Positions 12,847-26,208 are shown, counted from the first letter of the stretch. The stretch: 64,000 nucleotides of DNA from Margaritispora aquatica (GCA_007644065.1 VJWN01000006.1:1116001-1180000), one strand, 5' to 3'. The notes: generated by a model not told the origin, from the sequence alone. Made by a program: numbers and translations.

Positions 12847-14015
12847 ATGGCGACCTCCTCCCAAAAAGCTCCAATCCTCAGCCTCCCCCTGCTCAACACC
12901 ATCCCGCCGGAACTCGCCTCCCGCTTCGAGTCCACTTACATCGACTACTACAACAAGTACTCTTTAGGTCGACTCGCCACACACCAAGTTCCCATTGAAG
13001 CGTACCGACTCGATCCGCTCAAATACACGACTTCCTACGGGCGACAGCTGATTGATCGAGGCAACCTCACAATCACTGACCTGAAATGCCCAGTTGAGGG
13101 AGGTGAGGTCACAGTGCGGTTCTTTGAACCGGATCCGGCGGTCTGGGGAAATAAGGAAGAGGGGAAGAGACCGGTCTATATCAATTTCCATGGTGGTGGG
13201 TGGGTGTTTGGGGGACTGCCGACGGATTTCGATTTTTGCAAGAGGTTGGCGCATGAGGTTGGTGTGGTGGCTATTGATGTTGACTATCGACTGGCGCCGG
13301 AGTATAAATTTCCTATTCCAGTCAATGACTGCTGGGCTGCTTTCAACTGGGTATGTAGCTTCTCCTCGTTGTCTCAAGTCTCATATCTCGAATCTCAAAC
13401 TCTAGATCTTAAGAACAAATTCAAAGGCACAGCTAACACCACCAGATCCGAGACGACCAAGCCATACCATTCAACCTAGATCTCGCCCGCATCGCCGTAG
13501 GCGGCTGCTCAGCAGGCGGACAGCTCGCTGCCGTGATAGCGCTCATGTGTCGGGACGCTGCAATCCCACTCACCTTCCAACTCCTTGGCGTCCCGGTCTG
13601 CGACCTCTCTATCTTCACTCCCACAGGAAAGTTGCGTCCCGATCAGCCCTACGACTCGTATCGGGAGCTGGAGTTCACGCAACCTCTCCCGCTCGAGCGA
13701 ATGGCGTATTTCTATTGCCATTTCTTGGGAAACCCGGTACCGGAAGGCGTGAGTGAGGATTGGATAGTCAGTCCGATGAAAGCGCAAAGTTTAAAGGGTG
13801 TTGCGAGCGCGTTGGTCATCACGGCTGAGATGGATGTGCTGAGGGATGAGGGCGAGGCGTATGCGAAGAGATTGGGAGACGAGGGTGTGCAGGTTGAGCT
13901 GGTGAGGATTAAGGGCGCACCGCATACGGTTATGCAGATGGATGCTATTTTGGAGGGAGGGAAGGAGTTCAATCGTGTGGTTATTAAGGCGTTGAAAGAG
14001 GCTTTGAGAGGGTAA
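12847..14015 (+). CDS. Alpha/beta-hydrolase, hormone-sensitive-lipase (HSL) family esterase
   Basis: Predicted cytosolic carboxylester hydrolase. Exons 12847..13350 and 13446..14015 (95-bp intron, phase 0) give 357 aa. The oxyanion motif HGGGW is at residues 115-119, and DYRLAPE follows ~30 residues later, both diagnostic of the HSL family (alpha/beta-hydrolase fold 3). The nucleophile is S190 in G-C-S-A-G-G. The acid is probably D298 in TAEMDVLRDEG, a typical HSL context. The base is H328 in GAPH. There is no signal peptide. The start is the ATG directly upstream of the conserved N terminus. The substrate cannot be deduced, and neighbours do not suggest a cluster. Confidence 0.9.
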
Positions 14016-14507
14016 ATTTGAATTTCGATTAGATGTTGCGAGGTGACTGTAGATGCTATTGGGGTCAAGTATGCGAATTTTATGCACAAGAGCTGGATTA
14101 CTTTCTATGATCAAGTATTGATTCGGGGTTACTACCAGCTGCTCTAAGCTTGCTACGGAATTTTTATAGAAACGATCGAATCGATTTAACCACTAATGTT
14201 CAGGACTCCGCTCGTCATTCAAATAAATACTAGGGAGTTTTTGAAATGAAACAGGACTGAGTGAATTTGAGATCGTGATGTATACGTTCAAAGCCTGAAA
14301 TTCTCACCATAGATGGGTTTGACTGAATGTCATCTATCTAGTACTATGTCCTGTCAAACTTGAAAAGTAAGGCAGTTACCGATATCCAACGAGCTAATGA
14401 CTCATCACTTACTGAACCTCCATCCCACTATTGAGTGATTCCCATCATCTCTTTATATTCTTTTTATCAACCACAGCCAAGCAAGAGTAAGAATCCGAAC
14501 TCTAACA
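14016..14507. other. Intergenic, nothing recognised
   Basis: 491 bp between two same-strand genes. AT-rich, with no conserved element seen. Confidence 0.5.
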
Positions 14508-15335
14508 ATGGCCACCGTGGCAGTGAATGGCTCTACAGCCCCAATCATCACACTGGTGCCTTGGGATGCAGACTCAGAAGAGCATATCGAGCGCATGATA
14601 CTGCAACGAAAGGCATGTGGTTGGAAACATGAATATGTGAGAGACTGGGTTAAGATGCAGAAAGATGGAAATATATCGCTGTTTTGGATCGTAAGTATCT
14701 ATTCTAAACATGGCTAAATGAAGACATCGAATTACATCACATGATTGAGCTCATATTATCTTACCAGAGTTACTCATCTTACCTTACTCACCATATTTCA
14801 GGTAATCGACGACAAAGACAAAATAACTCAACACTGTGCCACCTACCCCAACGAAGCGACTCCCCTCTTCAACACAGCAACAAAACTAAACTCCTCGCCT
14901 ATCACCCCCAGCGCCGCACCATTTATACCAATCGGGCACATCTCACTCGACTCCTCGCACCCCGAGTATGCCAGCATGGGCAACAAATCCCAGGGCGTGT
15001 ACTCCATCAACCGCTTCTACATCTCACGCGCACTGCAATCGCACGGTCTCGGTCGTGCAACAATGGACACGCTTGAGTTGATGGCTATACAGCCACCGAT
15101 TTCAGCGAGGACATTGGCGCTCTTTACAGTCGCGAAGGAGTTTGAGGGGAGGGATGAGAAGTTGAAAGCCCAGGGACGGAAGAGGCCTGCGATTGAGCTC
15201 GAGGATTGGTATGTTAGGAGAGGATTTGTGGTTTTTGATAAAGTGGAAGCAGCGTGGGAAGAGGAGGATTTGGTCGGTGGGAAATGGCCGAGTACAGCTG
15301 TTTTTATGAGAAAGGTGTTGGATGGTGGTAAGTAA
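14508..15335 (+). CDS. GNAT-family N-acetyltransferase domain protein
   Basis: Exons 14508..14690 and 14802..15335 (111-bp intron, phase 0) give 238 aa. The N-terminal part carries KACGWKHEYVRDWVKMQKDG. The core strand-turn region reads IPIGHISLDSSHP, and the acetyl-CoA pyrophosphate loop region reads YISRALQSHGLGRATMDTLE (Q/R-x-x-G-x-G/A variant: SHGLGRA). The last part contains DWYVRRGFVVFDK, a common C-terminal GNAT motif (Y-x-x-x-G-F). Many fungal paralogues of this type exist and their substrates are unknown. Confident on the superfamily, not on the role. Confidence 0.75.
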
Positions 15336-18334
15336 GTTAGATCTATGCTACTATACGGGAGATAAATGTATATTTTAAAATAATAAGAAGATCACCTTAA
15401 CTGTTGAAATAAACGAAAAATTGTGTGGAAGATGGAGACATCTTCTCTCACTAAAGCGAAATTTCAGATAGAAAATTGACTTTGCGAACGCACCAGAGCA
15501 ATGGCTATCAACGAACGAGAATTGTAACAGTCCTAAGAACTCAATCACTTGATGGGTTCAGAGAATCTAAAAGGCATGCCGCCAACACGAAGCGAGGCAT
15601 GACCAAAAGGCCAAAGCCAAGAGAGAGCGCAAAAAGACCCCAACCGAGTAGACCAAGACATTTATCACTAGAAAGCGCGATCCGATCTCGACTTATCTCA
15701 CCCATCCACGCAGAGATCCAAAAACAGAGCCTCTTCCGAATGCTCCAAGCCCAACTCACATGGCATTAATGCATCTCATCTCATCTCATCTCAAGTCCCA
15801 GCCTGCGGCCAGTTCACCAGATTAACGAAACGAAACGAGATTAAGTGAGCGAGAAACCTCCGATGCGAAGTGCAACAAACAATCCTTTCTGCACCTTTTC
15901 ACACCCAAAAGGCCAGTATCTCCTCGCATCTTTCATGCGTTCTACGTCAATCATGCGCTATCTGCGTAGTTTCATCTCGGGGGGAATCAGCCACGCATGC
16001 TGTGGCTTGAGTGAGATCAATGCGCAGGGGTGTTTGGTTTGGTTTGGGCTCGGTTTGGTGTGTAGAAGTTTGGAAACGAGACTCCACGATTCCATGGACA
16101 GTTATTTGATGTTACCAGAGTTCGAGATGCGAAGTGCAACAAGAATGTGGTGTATAACGGCCTAGGAGGCGAGGGCGAGAGTTTGTTGGTGGAATTTTCT
16201 GGGAGCGAAGGGAGACTGGAATGCGGGGAGAGCAAGACTGGAGAAGCGGGAAAGGAGGCTGTAGAGTAGTGTTTGAGGTTGAGACTCGAGAGAGGCTCGG
16301 TGGTGGAATGGGAGGAAGAGCTGCTTTCGGACGAACTTGCGAGAGCAGGTGGGCGGCGAATGTTTGGTTTGGTTTGATCTCCGACGATTCAAAACAATCT
16401 AATCGGAACGACAGACGAGATGACATGGAGAAATATCGCCTTTTTCGGGTGAACTCCTGGTTGGGAGTCACATGTTCAAGTGCTCGAATCCTCGCTGGTA
16501 GGTTTGGATGAGAAAGGCCGGCGATTTGGTATGTGGTGATGGTAGTTGATGGATTGAGAGTTAAAAGTTTGGTAAACCACGGAAGATAGTTATTTATATT
16601 TCTCATCATAGCGTTTTCTTGGGGGTGAGCTCTGAGAGGTGGACGGAAATAGGTAGCTTCGCTTGAGTCAGGTGACTATTAGGTTTGGGCTGGTTCAACG
16701 ATGTGTATAAAGCCACTCTATTTGCCTTCGTTCTTATGTCCAAGCAGGATTAGTTTGAAAGGATCTCGGACTTTGTTGTTCTAGTACCGCAGGCTTGAGT
16801 CAGATTGTAATTGTTTCGGAAAAGGGACTGCAGGCTTGCTCTCTTTAAATTTTGGAATAAAAACGTTATATTTGATCGCATTCATTGAGTAAGGTTTCTA
16901 TTGCCAGATTATTGAGTATTTACTGTCACAAGATTTTCTTATTGTCAATCATAGATATTCTTGCAAGTTGAACAATAATTAAGTTGTATAGTATTCTTCC
17001 TGCCCAGTTGAGGGGTTTTGATATGCCGATCACGAGGTATTTGAGGAAACCTATCCTCAATTACGAAACAAGGCACTTAAATGAACATCTGTTAAATAAA
17101 GTTCAACTGTGAGAGTGAAACAAGCATACTTCATTATATCACACACGTTAGCCTCACCTTACTCTAAGTCGGATATACACTTAGTCCATAGGGATTAGAA
17201 GAAGAAAGCTTCACTTCCCTTCCTCTACACCAAATAATCTATTACCTACCGGATGGTGTGACAGCTGAAATTCGAAGTCTGAGGATGGTCGATCGTAAGA
17301 GTGCTGTCAAGTATCACTTGTAACTTCGCTGTCAAGGGACGCGATGCAATACAGCTGCGGAGATACATGTCCAATATAGAATGTCGAGCCATGGAATCTA
17401 CATCGCTGGAGTGATGAATCTATTGGGAGAACCTCAGAATACTAGCAGCCATGCTCGAATCTCCCTTTCAAACGACAACAAACCAATGTCCCGATTCTCA
17501 CGATTGTTAGAGAGGTGTAGAGCGAGAGGAGAGTTGGAAGACTGAGGTACTCATTATATACCTCAAGCTGGTCTGCATGGCTGTTGAGGATGAACTGATC
17601 CATGTTGTTCACTTAATCACTCACTAATTCACACTTGGTAGCATAGTCGTTTTGCTGCAAAAATGCTTTGATATTTCATTCATTGGATGGTTCGTTCATC
17701 TGCTCGCTCATTCATTTTCCGTGTCAACGTATTGTACATATATACACTTCATGCTTCAAGCTCCATGCACCAAGCAGCACTCTTTTCCTTTTCTACTTCT
17801 CTCTGTCCCTCTATCTCTCATGGAGATGAAAACTCAAAACGTATAGGGACATCTGTCCATCGAACCTCAACATCATCATGAACATGAATATCAACACCAA
17901 GAAATGCAATTCCTCTCTCTCTATATGCCACAAGCCACACCTTAGCAACCCCTCTATGTGGCTATGCTCTACCCACACATTCGTGGAAAAACAAGCGGAG
18001 GCTATTTCTCCGGCTCTTCGGCCCGATTTCCCCCATCTCACTCCAAGAACTCCAACCATCGTCAGAAACGGCGACACGATGGCCCGTTTGGGCAGAAATG
18101 AGGCATACAATGCAATGTGATGCGCTGCGATGCGGCGAGGCTCGTAAATTTCTAGTGGGATTTGTTGTGCAGCGCGTCGGAAGTGGATGGTGTCCAAACA
18201 GGCAGACAAACACGTAGCGAAAATCGCTCATCCACCTTCTCGTGTTACTCTCTTATTTTTGTCGTGATGCAAATCGGTGTGTAAGCAGGTAAGATACAAG
18301 TAAGTAAGTTCGTGAATTCCTTCGTACAATGCAT
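15336..18334. other. 3.0-kb intergenic region with weak, unsupported ORFs
   Basis: No convincing gene. (ATCTC)n microsatellite at about 15772-15796. Two words recur about 260-330 bp apart: ATGCGAAGTGCAACAA at about 15862 and 16128, and GTTTGGTTTGGTTTG at about 16028 and 16362. This suggests an old local duplication. A minus-strand ORF at 16112-16609 and another at 17811-18209 lack recognisable domains. Confidence 0.45.
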
Positions 18335-20533
18335 CTAGCCACCGAGATACGCACACCTGCGCATCTCGGCTTCGCGGATGATCTCGGCACTCAGACTCAG
18401 CGAGGGCGCGAGATGAGCATACCGCTCGATCTCCATGACGACGTCATTGATAATGACGTCGACGGTGTCGAGGTGCGGGACGAGTGTGCTGAGGATGCTG
18501 GAGAGCGAGGGCGACATGGTGGCGCCCATCACGAGGAGGGTTTGCGACACGATAGAGAGGGCGCCTTGCCAGAGGTAGGGCATGTGGCCTGCGTGATGAG
18601 CGGTGATGTGCTCGAGTTGGCGAATTGAAGCCTCGAGACACTTGCGGCAATTCTCACGCACAGATGGATCCATAGCCGCTTGCTCGTTATCAAGCACAGC
18701 GAGGATGTAAGGTCTGAAAATGATAGTCCTGCATGCGAAATACCGCAAGCGAAGAACAGTCTGCACGGGATCGGGAAGCATGTTGCGACTATACGGAAAC
18801 TGCAGCGCGATAGGTAGGCTCTCATACCATTGCGAGAGCTGGAAATCCAGCTCTGCAACCACAGGCTCGAGACTCTGTGTTGATGCCATCGAATCCTTGG
18901 AGTAGATGAGCTGGCTGACTCGGTTGAGGAGACGGCGAAGGGCGATCTCGGCGAGGAAATACCAGAGATCGTCGCGACCTACGCTCTCCTCGTCTTCGGG
19001 CTCAAATCCGCCGGGAAGACCAACCATTTCCTCGTACTGCACGATGCCTGAGTGAGGAAGGTCCATCTCGGCGAGAAGATCGCTCTCGAAGAGAAGTGCA
19101 TTCCAGTAGACGCGCTCGCTGAGCTCTCTTTGCCCAGCTGGGACACGGCCTGGGGCGCTGAGAAGGAGCTGCAGTTTGGTGCTCGTGCTGCTTAGTAAGG
19201 TCCAAGCCTCGAGTGGGCGGACGAGGTAGAAAAGGTAAGCTGAGGCGAGAACGGTGCATTGGGCTGAGAGAACGGAATTTCTTGTCATCAAGCCTGGGAG
19301 CAATGCCCATGCTGCGGCGAAATACGGGAGTCCTGGTGGGTCCTCGTTTGCTCCAACTCTAGAGATGCTGCCGCTGCAACTGGCTTGGCCGAGTGCCAGG
19401 ACCAAGAGCACGATGCAGCTTTCTGGGCCATCGCGGAAACCGTTGGAGAGTGCGATGCGGTAGTGACTGTTCCAGTTGAAAGGGTTGACACATGCATACC
19501 ACACGTTGACTTTAGCGAAGAATGCCTCGATGTAAGCCGAGGTGTTGGATAAATCCAGGCAAGGCGTCTTGGAAAGTGTGAGTGGCTCTCTAGCCATTTC
19601 TAATTGTAATAGAATTTGAGGATCGTAAGGTCGTGATACCAAATCGCGAATGAGTGGCCATTGTAAAAGGTGTAAGGCGGCATTGGTGTGGATTTTGGGC
19701 ATTGTTGAGATATTGGTTGGTGTTGTCCATGTGCCAAGTCCTGTGGCGGCAAACGAGGGAACCATAGGAAGGAAATTCGCTGTTGCCTGCATCATGACCT
19801 CCTCACTAATCGATGTTCCCCCACCATGGATTGAAGGTGATCCCGTTGACAGAGCCAGGCTGGAAGCCGCTCCCATCATGTTCGATTGAAGTAGTACCTC
19901 AATTCGAGTAAGGTGCTCGAGAATGAGCTTGTCGCCAGCATCAAGCTTGATACCAGGCTCACGGTAGATACACTCAGCTCCAAGCTCAGTGCAGAGCTTA
20001 CATTTGGGCTTGGTACCATCACATCTAGACTTTCGAGACCGACAGATCTCGCACTGAGAATTATGTTAGCATGCCTACAGCCTGCACAATGATATACTTA
20101 CTGCTATCGTTGCTCGCCGCCGTGGATAATCGATGCCAGCATCGGTGCTCCGTCTTTTTAGTGGGTTGATACCATCATCGCTAGTTTGGCGAGTACTCTG
20201 AAGGCCATTGGTCATAGACTCTCTATCACCTGAGGATTGAGACAGATTGCGAGCCTTCTGAGCTGAACCTAGGATGCCTTCCCTGGAGAAATTTGCAATG
20301 CGTCGAGCATTGGGTGACTTCAGAGGGTTTGGGGAAGTCAAGGAACCATTTGCATTTCCATTTCCATTGGTAACTCCATTACCATTCGTGACGAGCTGAA
20401 GACCTCTTGGTGATGGGACATCAACTGTGAATTTCTCTCTCGAGATGGAAAAGTTTCGTCCAGAATTCGAGGATGGTGATGCCTCTGGTGAGCTGGACAT
20501 GTTGTCTCGGGTCGAGTCCAGAAGTGGGCTCAT
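18335..20533 (-). CDS. Zn(II)2Cys6 transcription factor with fungal-specific TF domain
   Basis: Nuclear DNA-binding regulator. Exons 20533..20102 and 20053..18335 (48-bp intron) give 716 aa. Residues 1-144 are disordered (Ser/Asn-rich, with an NGNGVTNGNGNANG tract). The zinc cluster uses Cys145, 148, 155, 162, 165 and 172 in the spacing CX2CX6CX6CX2CX6C, preceded by the basic stretch PRRRATIA and split from it by the intron. A short helical linker, then the fungal-specific TF (middle homology) domain follows from about residue 260 (AYIEAFFAKVNVWYACVNPF, then CIVLLVLALGQASC). The intron placed right before the first cysteine restores the canonical ATIACEICRSRKSRC join. Target genes cannot be read from context. 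Confidence 0.92.
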
Positions 20534-23259
20534 CGTTGCTTAGACACGGGATAGAAGGGATCCAGCGTCCAAAAGTCTGATGTCATAGAATATATCTGAC
20601 TTGATTTTGTGTGACTCTTGAAAAAAGAACGACGACAGAACACAGAACACAGAAAACGAAGGCCAGACTCTCTGCTTCATACGTTCTCAATATCTATTTT
20701 GAACGGAGATTGATTACATGCCGTGTGCACTCGGCTGACATGGGTGGGTCGTTACTGCAGGGCTATCTCAGATACCTAACGGGGTAAACGATTGGTAGAT
20801 CAGACGATGTGCTCTTGACTGGGTACACGAAGAGGAAGTCGTTTTTTGTTGGAAAGGGAAAGGTAAGGTCCCTGTGACGCCCATCTAAGCCCAGGACATG
20901 CAGGTTCACGCTTCTCAAGAATCTGGGGTTCGGGACGTAGTGACCGAGAAGGGTGCGAAGCTGCAAGAAGGGGTGAGTAGCGAATAAGCTCAGAAGCTGA
21001 TATATTACCCACGAGGCCAACAGAAGCCAGGTGATGTTGCCTCCAAAATGAAGCCGTTTTCTTTTCTTGCTTGCTTGCAAAGGTGCAATGTATGTATGTA
21101 GGTTGGTGGGGTGGGAAGATACTTCCAGGTACATTGATATAAATGAAAAGCTCAAAGGTGGGGAGTGAGAGGACGCCGAGGGAGGGGCAGTTTCGAGATC
21201 TCGACCAACAGCTGCCATTGCCATGTGCAATATGGACGGGATCGCTTGACTTGGGGGGGCTGGCTGGCTCGCCTCCCGCAGCCACATGTCCGCAAGAGGC
21301 AAGCGAGGAGGTATGCCTTGCAGGAACCTATCTAATCGTCGACGTCCCTACATGTAGCCTCCTTTTTGCCCCTCTCAGTCATATTCCAATAAGTTTGACA
21401 TGACGCTGGGCTGGGTTCACGGGCTGAGGCTTTTCCTGGGGTAAGTGGGGGAAGCTGGAGAAGGAATGGGAGGGAAGGATTCGAACCTTAAGCTCATCTT
21501 GAGCAATTTGCCAACGGAGTGGCCCTCTCCGTGCCCGTGATGGAGATTTGCTTTTGTCTGGTTTGACGTGGAGTGGTGGAGAGGTGGAGTTGTGGTGGCA
21601 TGGTAATGGCATTGTAAGGCACAGTGATGGAGTGATGGAGATTCCCTCATGGAAAGGGAACATTCAGTGGAGACGTCAATCGGTCCAACAAGGTAAGTTG
21701 ATAGGCTGAAAAGAGCGCTTTACCTATATAAGAAGACGAGGTGCAGCATCAGCCTCAAGCGAGGATCCAGGAACTTCATGACGAGCCTAACAGACGAGGG
21801 AAGCGAGCTGAGTACTCGATGATCGATTAAATGATTGATTTGTTGGAATCATGGCAGGTTCAAAGAGTTGTAATGGGCTTGGGATCATATTGTTCCGAGG
21901 GAAATTTAGCTCTTGGATACCATTCATCGGTGAGTTGTTTGTCCCAATGTGGTGTTAACCGAGCATCAAAGCAACATCTAGTGTCGGAATGCACAGTGAC
22001 CAAATTATGGAACACTTTCATATGTGAATGAGAGATGTATTGGTGGATTGAATAGTTTTGTTTCACGCTGGAAAAGAAGATTGATGGATCAGCTGGATCA
22101 AATTTGTCTTAATATTATATTGCTTTCAGTAAATAGTCCCGTTCGGAAAGTTAGAATCACGTGTCTAAAGGTTCGATCCCAGTCCACCTCATTCTTAGGT
22201 GCCTGTCTGAAATTGGTTTCCCAAGCATACCTAGCTATACAAAGAAAGCTATTGAAATCATAAACTGAGCTACCATGGTATGCCTAAGCCATTTCTTACG
22301 ACAATCACGATTCTGACTGACCAACAACTCTAAGATGAGCAGTGTCACCAAACCTGAGAACACCATGATCCCCAACTGAATAGGCGCCGTCGGGTGGCTT
22401 TTTTGAGAAGCACATGCATAGACAATTCAACTCAACCACCATAGCCGCCTTGTACTTATGTATCCTCTCACGCCTTTGTCTTGGGAGAACGAACGAGGCG
22501 CTCAGATCCATGGCCTCATGGGACACTCACACAATTTAGATCACGTGTGGGATGATTTTCGGCAAGGGTGCTCCCGCTCCGCTTGTGTTCGGGCAAAAGG
22601 TTATCGCGGCTCCACGATCTCCATCTTTCTCTTTCATCAATCTTTCGGGACTTACTCCCTTGTCTATACAACATCATTAAGCCATCAAATCTACTTTGCA
22701 TTCAGCCTGAATCCAAGATCGACATTACGAAGGTACCACCATTGCACCACAACCAATACCTGTCACCACAGATGCAAAGTACCTACATACCACACCACTA
22801 CCGAGAATCTCACCCCACCAATATCACTTCCATTTGCCAGTAGTGAGGGCGTGGTGGGGAAGAAGTCAAACTTTTCCTCCTGCAAGATACCCCTCATTTA
22901 CGAGTACGCATATTGAGTGTGCTGTGTTTTTTGTAACTTGTACTGTTGTACCTTTGTACTCACCTCTCGACTTGAATTTTACCAAATATATTGCAAGACG
23001 CATCTCATACGAATGACATCAATCTATTCTACAGGCGGTGAAGATGCCTGTGCTTAGGATCAATGGCCGACTCAATATCGCCCTACTCTCGGGCAGCCGG
23101 AGATCTGATCATTTCGACTATGATTGAGGCAAATGTAGGTGCATAGCTGTTATCCGGTGAGTATGAGTATGAGCATGGAGTCTAATTCTCAATTTTCTCT
23201 TAAAGGCATCGCCATCTGTTCCTCTTACTTCTCTCGCGGCTTCTCAAGTGTCTGTCATC
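20534..23259. other. 2.7-kb divergent promoter region (TF gene / carboxylesterase), no gene seen
   Basis: Several ORFs of 60-180 codons are present on both strands, but none has family character. A tRNA T-arm look-alike near 21478 was examined and rejected. Confidence 0.45.
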
Positions 23260-25611
23260 ATGGTATTCAAGATTTTCGTTGCCCTGTTCACTGTTTCTCA
23301 ACTGGTCTCTGCTGCAATTCCCTCTCCTAGTGATTTGGGTTCAGATCTGAGAATCTTAGTCAACAATGACCTGCAAGGTACGTGGCGCCACTACTGAATC
23401 GGCCACTACTGAATCGGCCACTACTGAATCGGCCACTGCATGTCGCTAACCAATCCTTTCAGGTCCAGGAAGCATCAATGCGAACTCCTCCATACTTTTG
23501 CTTTCAAGTCGGTCCCGGGACTCTGCTGCGGCAGGATGTGCAGCGCTTGGTGAACAGCTCTGGGCACCAGAGTTGAAGACTGCCAGTATACAATCAAGTC
23601 TGGACTATCTTGCATATGAGGGATGTGCGGATGATCAGCAGTACTGGATCGCTTCAAGTCAGTCAAAAAGTCGAGCCATTGATCTCAAGGGGAGGATCTC
23701 GAACGTGGATGCTCGAATCAGACTGCCAGTGATTTGCACCCAATCTGCACCATTCGCAAACTCTTCATCTCAGGATACAAGCGCCAAATGGCAGGTCTCG
23801 GTCAAGTCAAACAATGAGAATCTCACTGGGTACGATATGATCCTTTTTCTTGAATCTGATTTTCATCACTGAATGACTTTGGCCGTCATTCAAGCAATAT
23901 CATAATTTGCTTGTTTTTCGCATGAATATGCATGTTCAGATATATGAGTTTATCTGGGGTTATGCAACATAATAGTTGTACATTTGAAAATGCCTGAATG
24001 TGTCATGTCAATTTGAAATTGGAGCATGAACTCATTACTAATGTTTCTAATCACCATGCTAGGTTTCGAGATCGTCTAAGCTTTCGCTTTCTAGGCATTC
24101 GATATGCTCCTCAACCAAAGCGCTTCACGTACTCTACAGCCTACAAAGGAACTGGGAAGACTGTCCCAGCCACTACCTATGGCTCTCAGTGTCTTCAAGG
24201 TTCTGGTGGATCCGAAGATTGTCTTTTTCTGAACATCTGGACGCCATTTCTTCCCGCTCCTGGAGTCTCCTCCAAAGAGTTGAAGCCAGTGATGTTTTGG
24301 ATTCACGGCGGTGCTTTTCTGTCCGGCTCAGCCAACGATCCGACATTTGACGGTGCAAATATTGTCTCGAGGGGTGATGTCGTGATGGTTGCCATCAATT
24401 ATCGTGTCACCACTCTTGGATTTTTAGCAATGGACGATGGCATCACCAAAGGCAATTTTGGGCTTGCGGATCAAATTAACGCTCTTGAATGGGTCCAGAA
24501 GAACATCAAAGACTTCGGAGGAGATCCAAGCCGAGTCACGATCTTCGGACAATCCGCTGGAGCCGCATCAGTGAGAGCATTGATGGCCTCTCCCAAAACA
24601 CCCGGTAAATTCGTCGCAGCAATCCCACAATCCAACCTCGGTGGCGGCGGTTACGGGACCAGCTATTCCAAATGGAAGAGCATCTCGGAAGAGATGGCAC
24701 ATTCGACAAACTCAATACTGGCTGCAACAAATTGCACTTTAGCAGCATCACGAGTCGAGTGTCTCCGTGCAGTTGACGCTTCCTACCTCGCTGGTTTCTG
24801 GCCCCAAGCAATCGACCTCGTCGTCGATGGGACCTACCTCACCACATCGGAACTGATAGTTAATGGCACAGGAAACAAGCAACTATCTAATGTTCACCTG
24901 ATGCAAGGCCTCACGCGAGACGACGGCGCCGCCATCATCACACTTGTGCAAACGACTGACCTAAGCACCTCCCTCACCAACACAGGCTTCAATGCCACCG
25001 CTATCACGACTTCGCCTCTCTTCCCAGTACCACACACCGCGAACGCCACGCTAGACGTCTTCAACGTAACGTCACGCGTCGCAACCGACACCATATTCCG
25101 ATGCATTGATCAAGCAACCGCCTACGCGGCAGCTCAGCACAACACATTCGCCGGCTCCCAGTATTTCTACGAATTCAACCGTACCTACCAAACCGTTGGC
25201 TGGGACCCCAACAGTCCCGTCTGCGACGCACCCAAGACCGCAAGTCATCCTCACGGCGACCCGGAGGCCGAGTACTTCAAGTGCCATTCCGGGGAGCTGT
25301 ATTTTGTATTCGGGACTATTGTGTTCAATAGCTTACCATACCGAGATGAGAATGACGTCAAGTTCGCGCAGTTTACGCTCGATTCGTGGGCGAGCTTTGC
25401 GAGGAGCTGGGATCCGAATCCAGAGAAGGGATTTTTGAAAGCGAGGAGCTATAAGGAGACGGAGGGCGCGATTGAGAAGATGGGTGCTTGGAAACCGGTG
25501 GTGAAGGGTGGGTATACGATGAGGGAGTTGCAGTGGCCGAGTAAACAGATGGCATTTAGGGATGTGGAGCAGTGTGCTAGTTTGGGGTGGCCATTGAGTT
25601 ATTATGATTGA
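23260..25611 (+). CDS. Secreted type-B carboxylesterase / lipase (cholinesterase-like fold)
   Basis: Exons 23260..23377, 23463..23829 and 24063..25611 join in phase (introns 85 and 233 bp) into 677 aa. Residues 1-19 form a signal peptide (MVFKIFVALFTVSQLVSAA). About 105 residues (20-123) precede the hydrolase fold, which begins at FRDRLSFRFLGIRYA. Landmarks: SEDCLFLNIW (173-182), oxyanion HGGAF (204-208), nucleophile S287 in G-Q-S-A-G (most members have GESAG), and base H531 in CHSGELYFVFG. Several N-x-S/T sites fit secretion. Intron 1 carries a 15-bp tandem repeat. Intron 2 is long for this genome, but its borders give exact phase and a family-typical join (NLTG|FRDR). Substrate unknown. Confidence 0.88.
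23388..23437 (+). repeat. 15-bp tandem repeat inside intron 1 of the carboxylesterase
   Basis: Unit CCACTACTGAATCGG, three perfect copies plus a CCACT remnant (23388-23402, 23403-23417, 23418-23432, 23433-23437). It lies just inside the 5' splice site. Read through, the frame stays open until a TAA shortly before the acceptor. Confidence 0.9.
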
Positions 25612-26208
25612 TTGATGCAAAATAGTGAGATGGATCAGACCGCGAATTTGGTTTGAAACGCAAGCACTAGCAAGCAACGGAGTATCATGAGGAACTAAAA
25701 ATTTCAAGTTCTGGCTAGATAAAAAGGCAACAAAATGAACGATAATTCGGCCATAGAGAATGAATCCACAACCCATAAATTAGCACACTGCTCCACATCC
25801 CTAAATGCTACCGAGTCAACAAATCTGCCGACTGAACTCTACCAGGTTGCTGTGCTTCAGAAGGAGCTTATGTGACTCTTGGAATTGCAAGTCCGAATGA
25901 CAAACATAGCAAGCCTTACTTGAAAACACCCTGATAACAGACATCCATCAAGTTTACATATATGTGTGTGTTAATCAACTTCACAGACTGCCTCGAAATA
26001 CGCACATAACTTATCCTTATACAAGGACCATGCCCCATCAGATATCCATGACCTCACCGCACAACTTGGCAGCGACCGAAATTCGCGAATTGCAGGATTC
26101 TACATTTGCAATCCCACATAGACTCTCGCAGATATGACCAGTCATGGGAACAGGAAGAGAAAGTCCAAGTCGCCTGAGATAGCATAAGCACAGGCGATGG
26201 TTGCCTGC
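25612..26208. other. Intergenic, nothing recognised
   Basis: Convergent 3' flanks. No domain-bearing ORF. Confidence 0.5.

Noticed and set aside
16112..16609. 165-codon minus-strand ORF
   Set aside because: Ser/Pro/Arg-rich text with no domain, overlapped by an alternative frame of similar quality. Might hide a small exon, but not supportable.
17811..18209. 132-codon minus-strand ORF
   Set aside because: No domain, and it runs through simple CAT/ATG-rich sequence.
20763..21302. 179-codon minus-strand ORF upstream of the Zn2Cys6 gene
   Set aside because: Composition is not protein-like, a second overlapping frame is equally open, and no domain is seen. It is more likely leader or promoter sequence.
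21470..21545. tRNA-like T arm on the minus strand (GGTTCGAATCC at about 21478-21488)
   Set aside because: The T loop is good, but no 5' arm complements the 3' acceptor (CCTCCCA), and no anticodon arm pairs properly around TCAAG.
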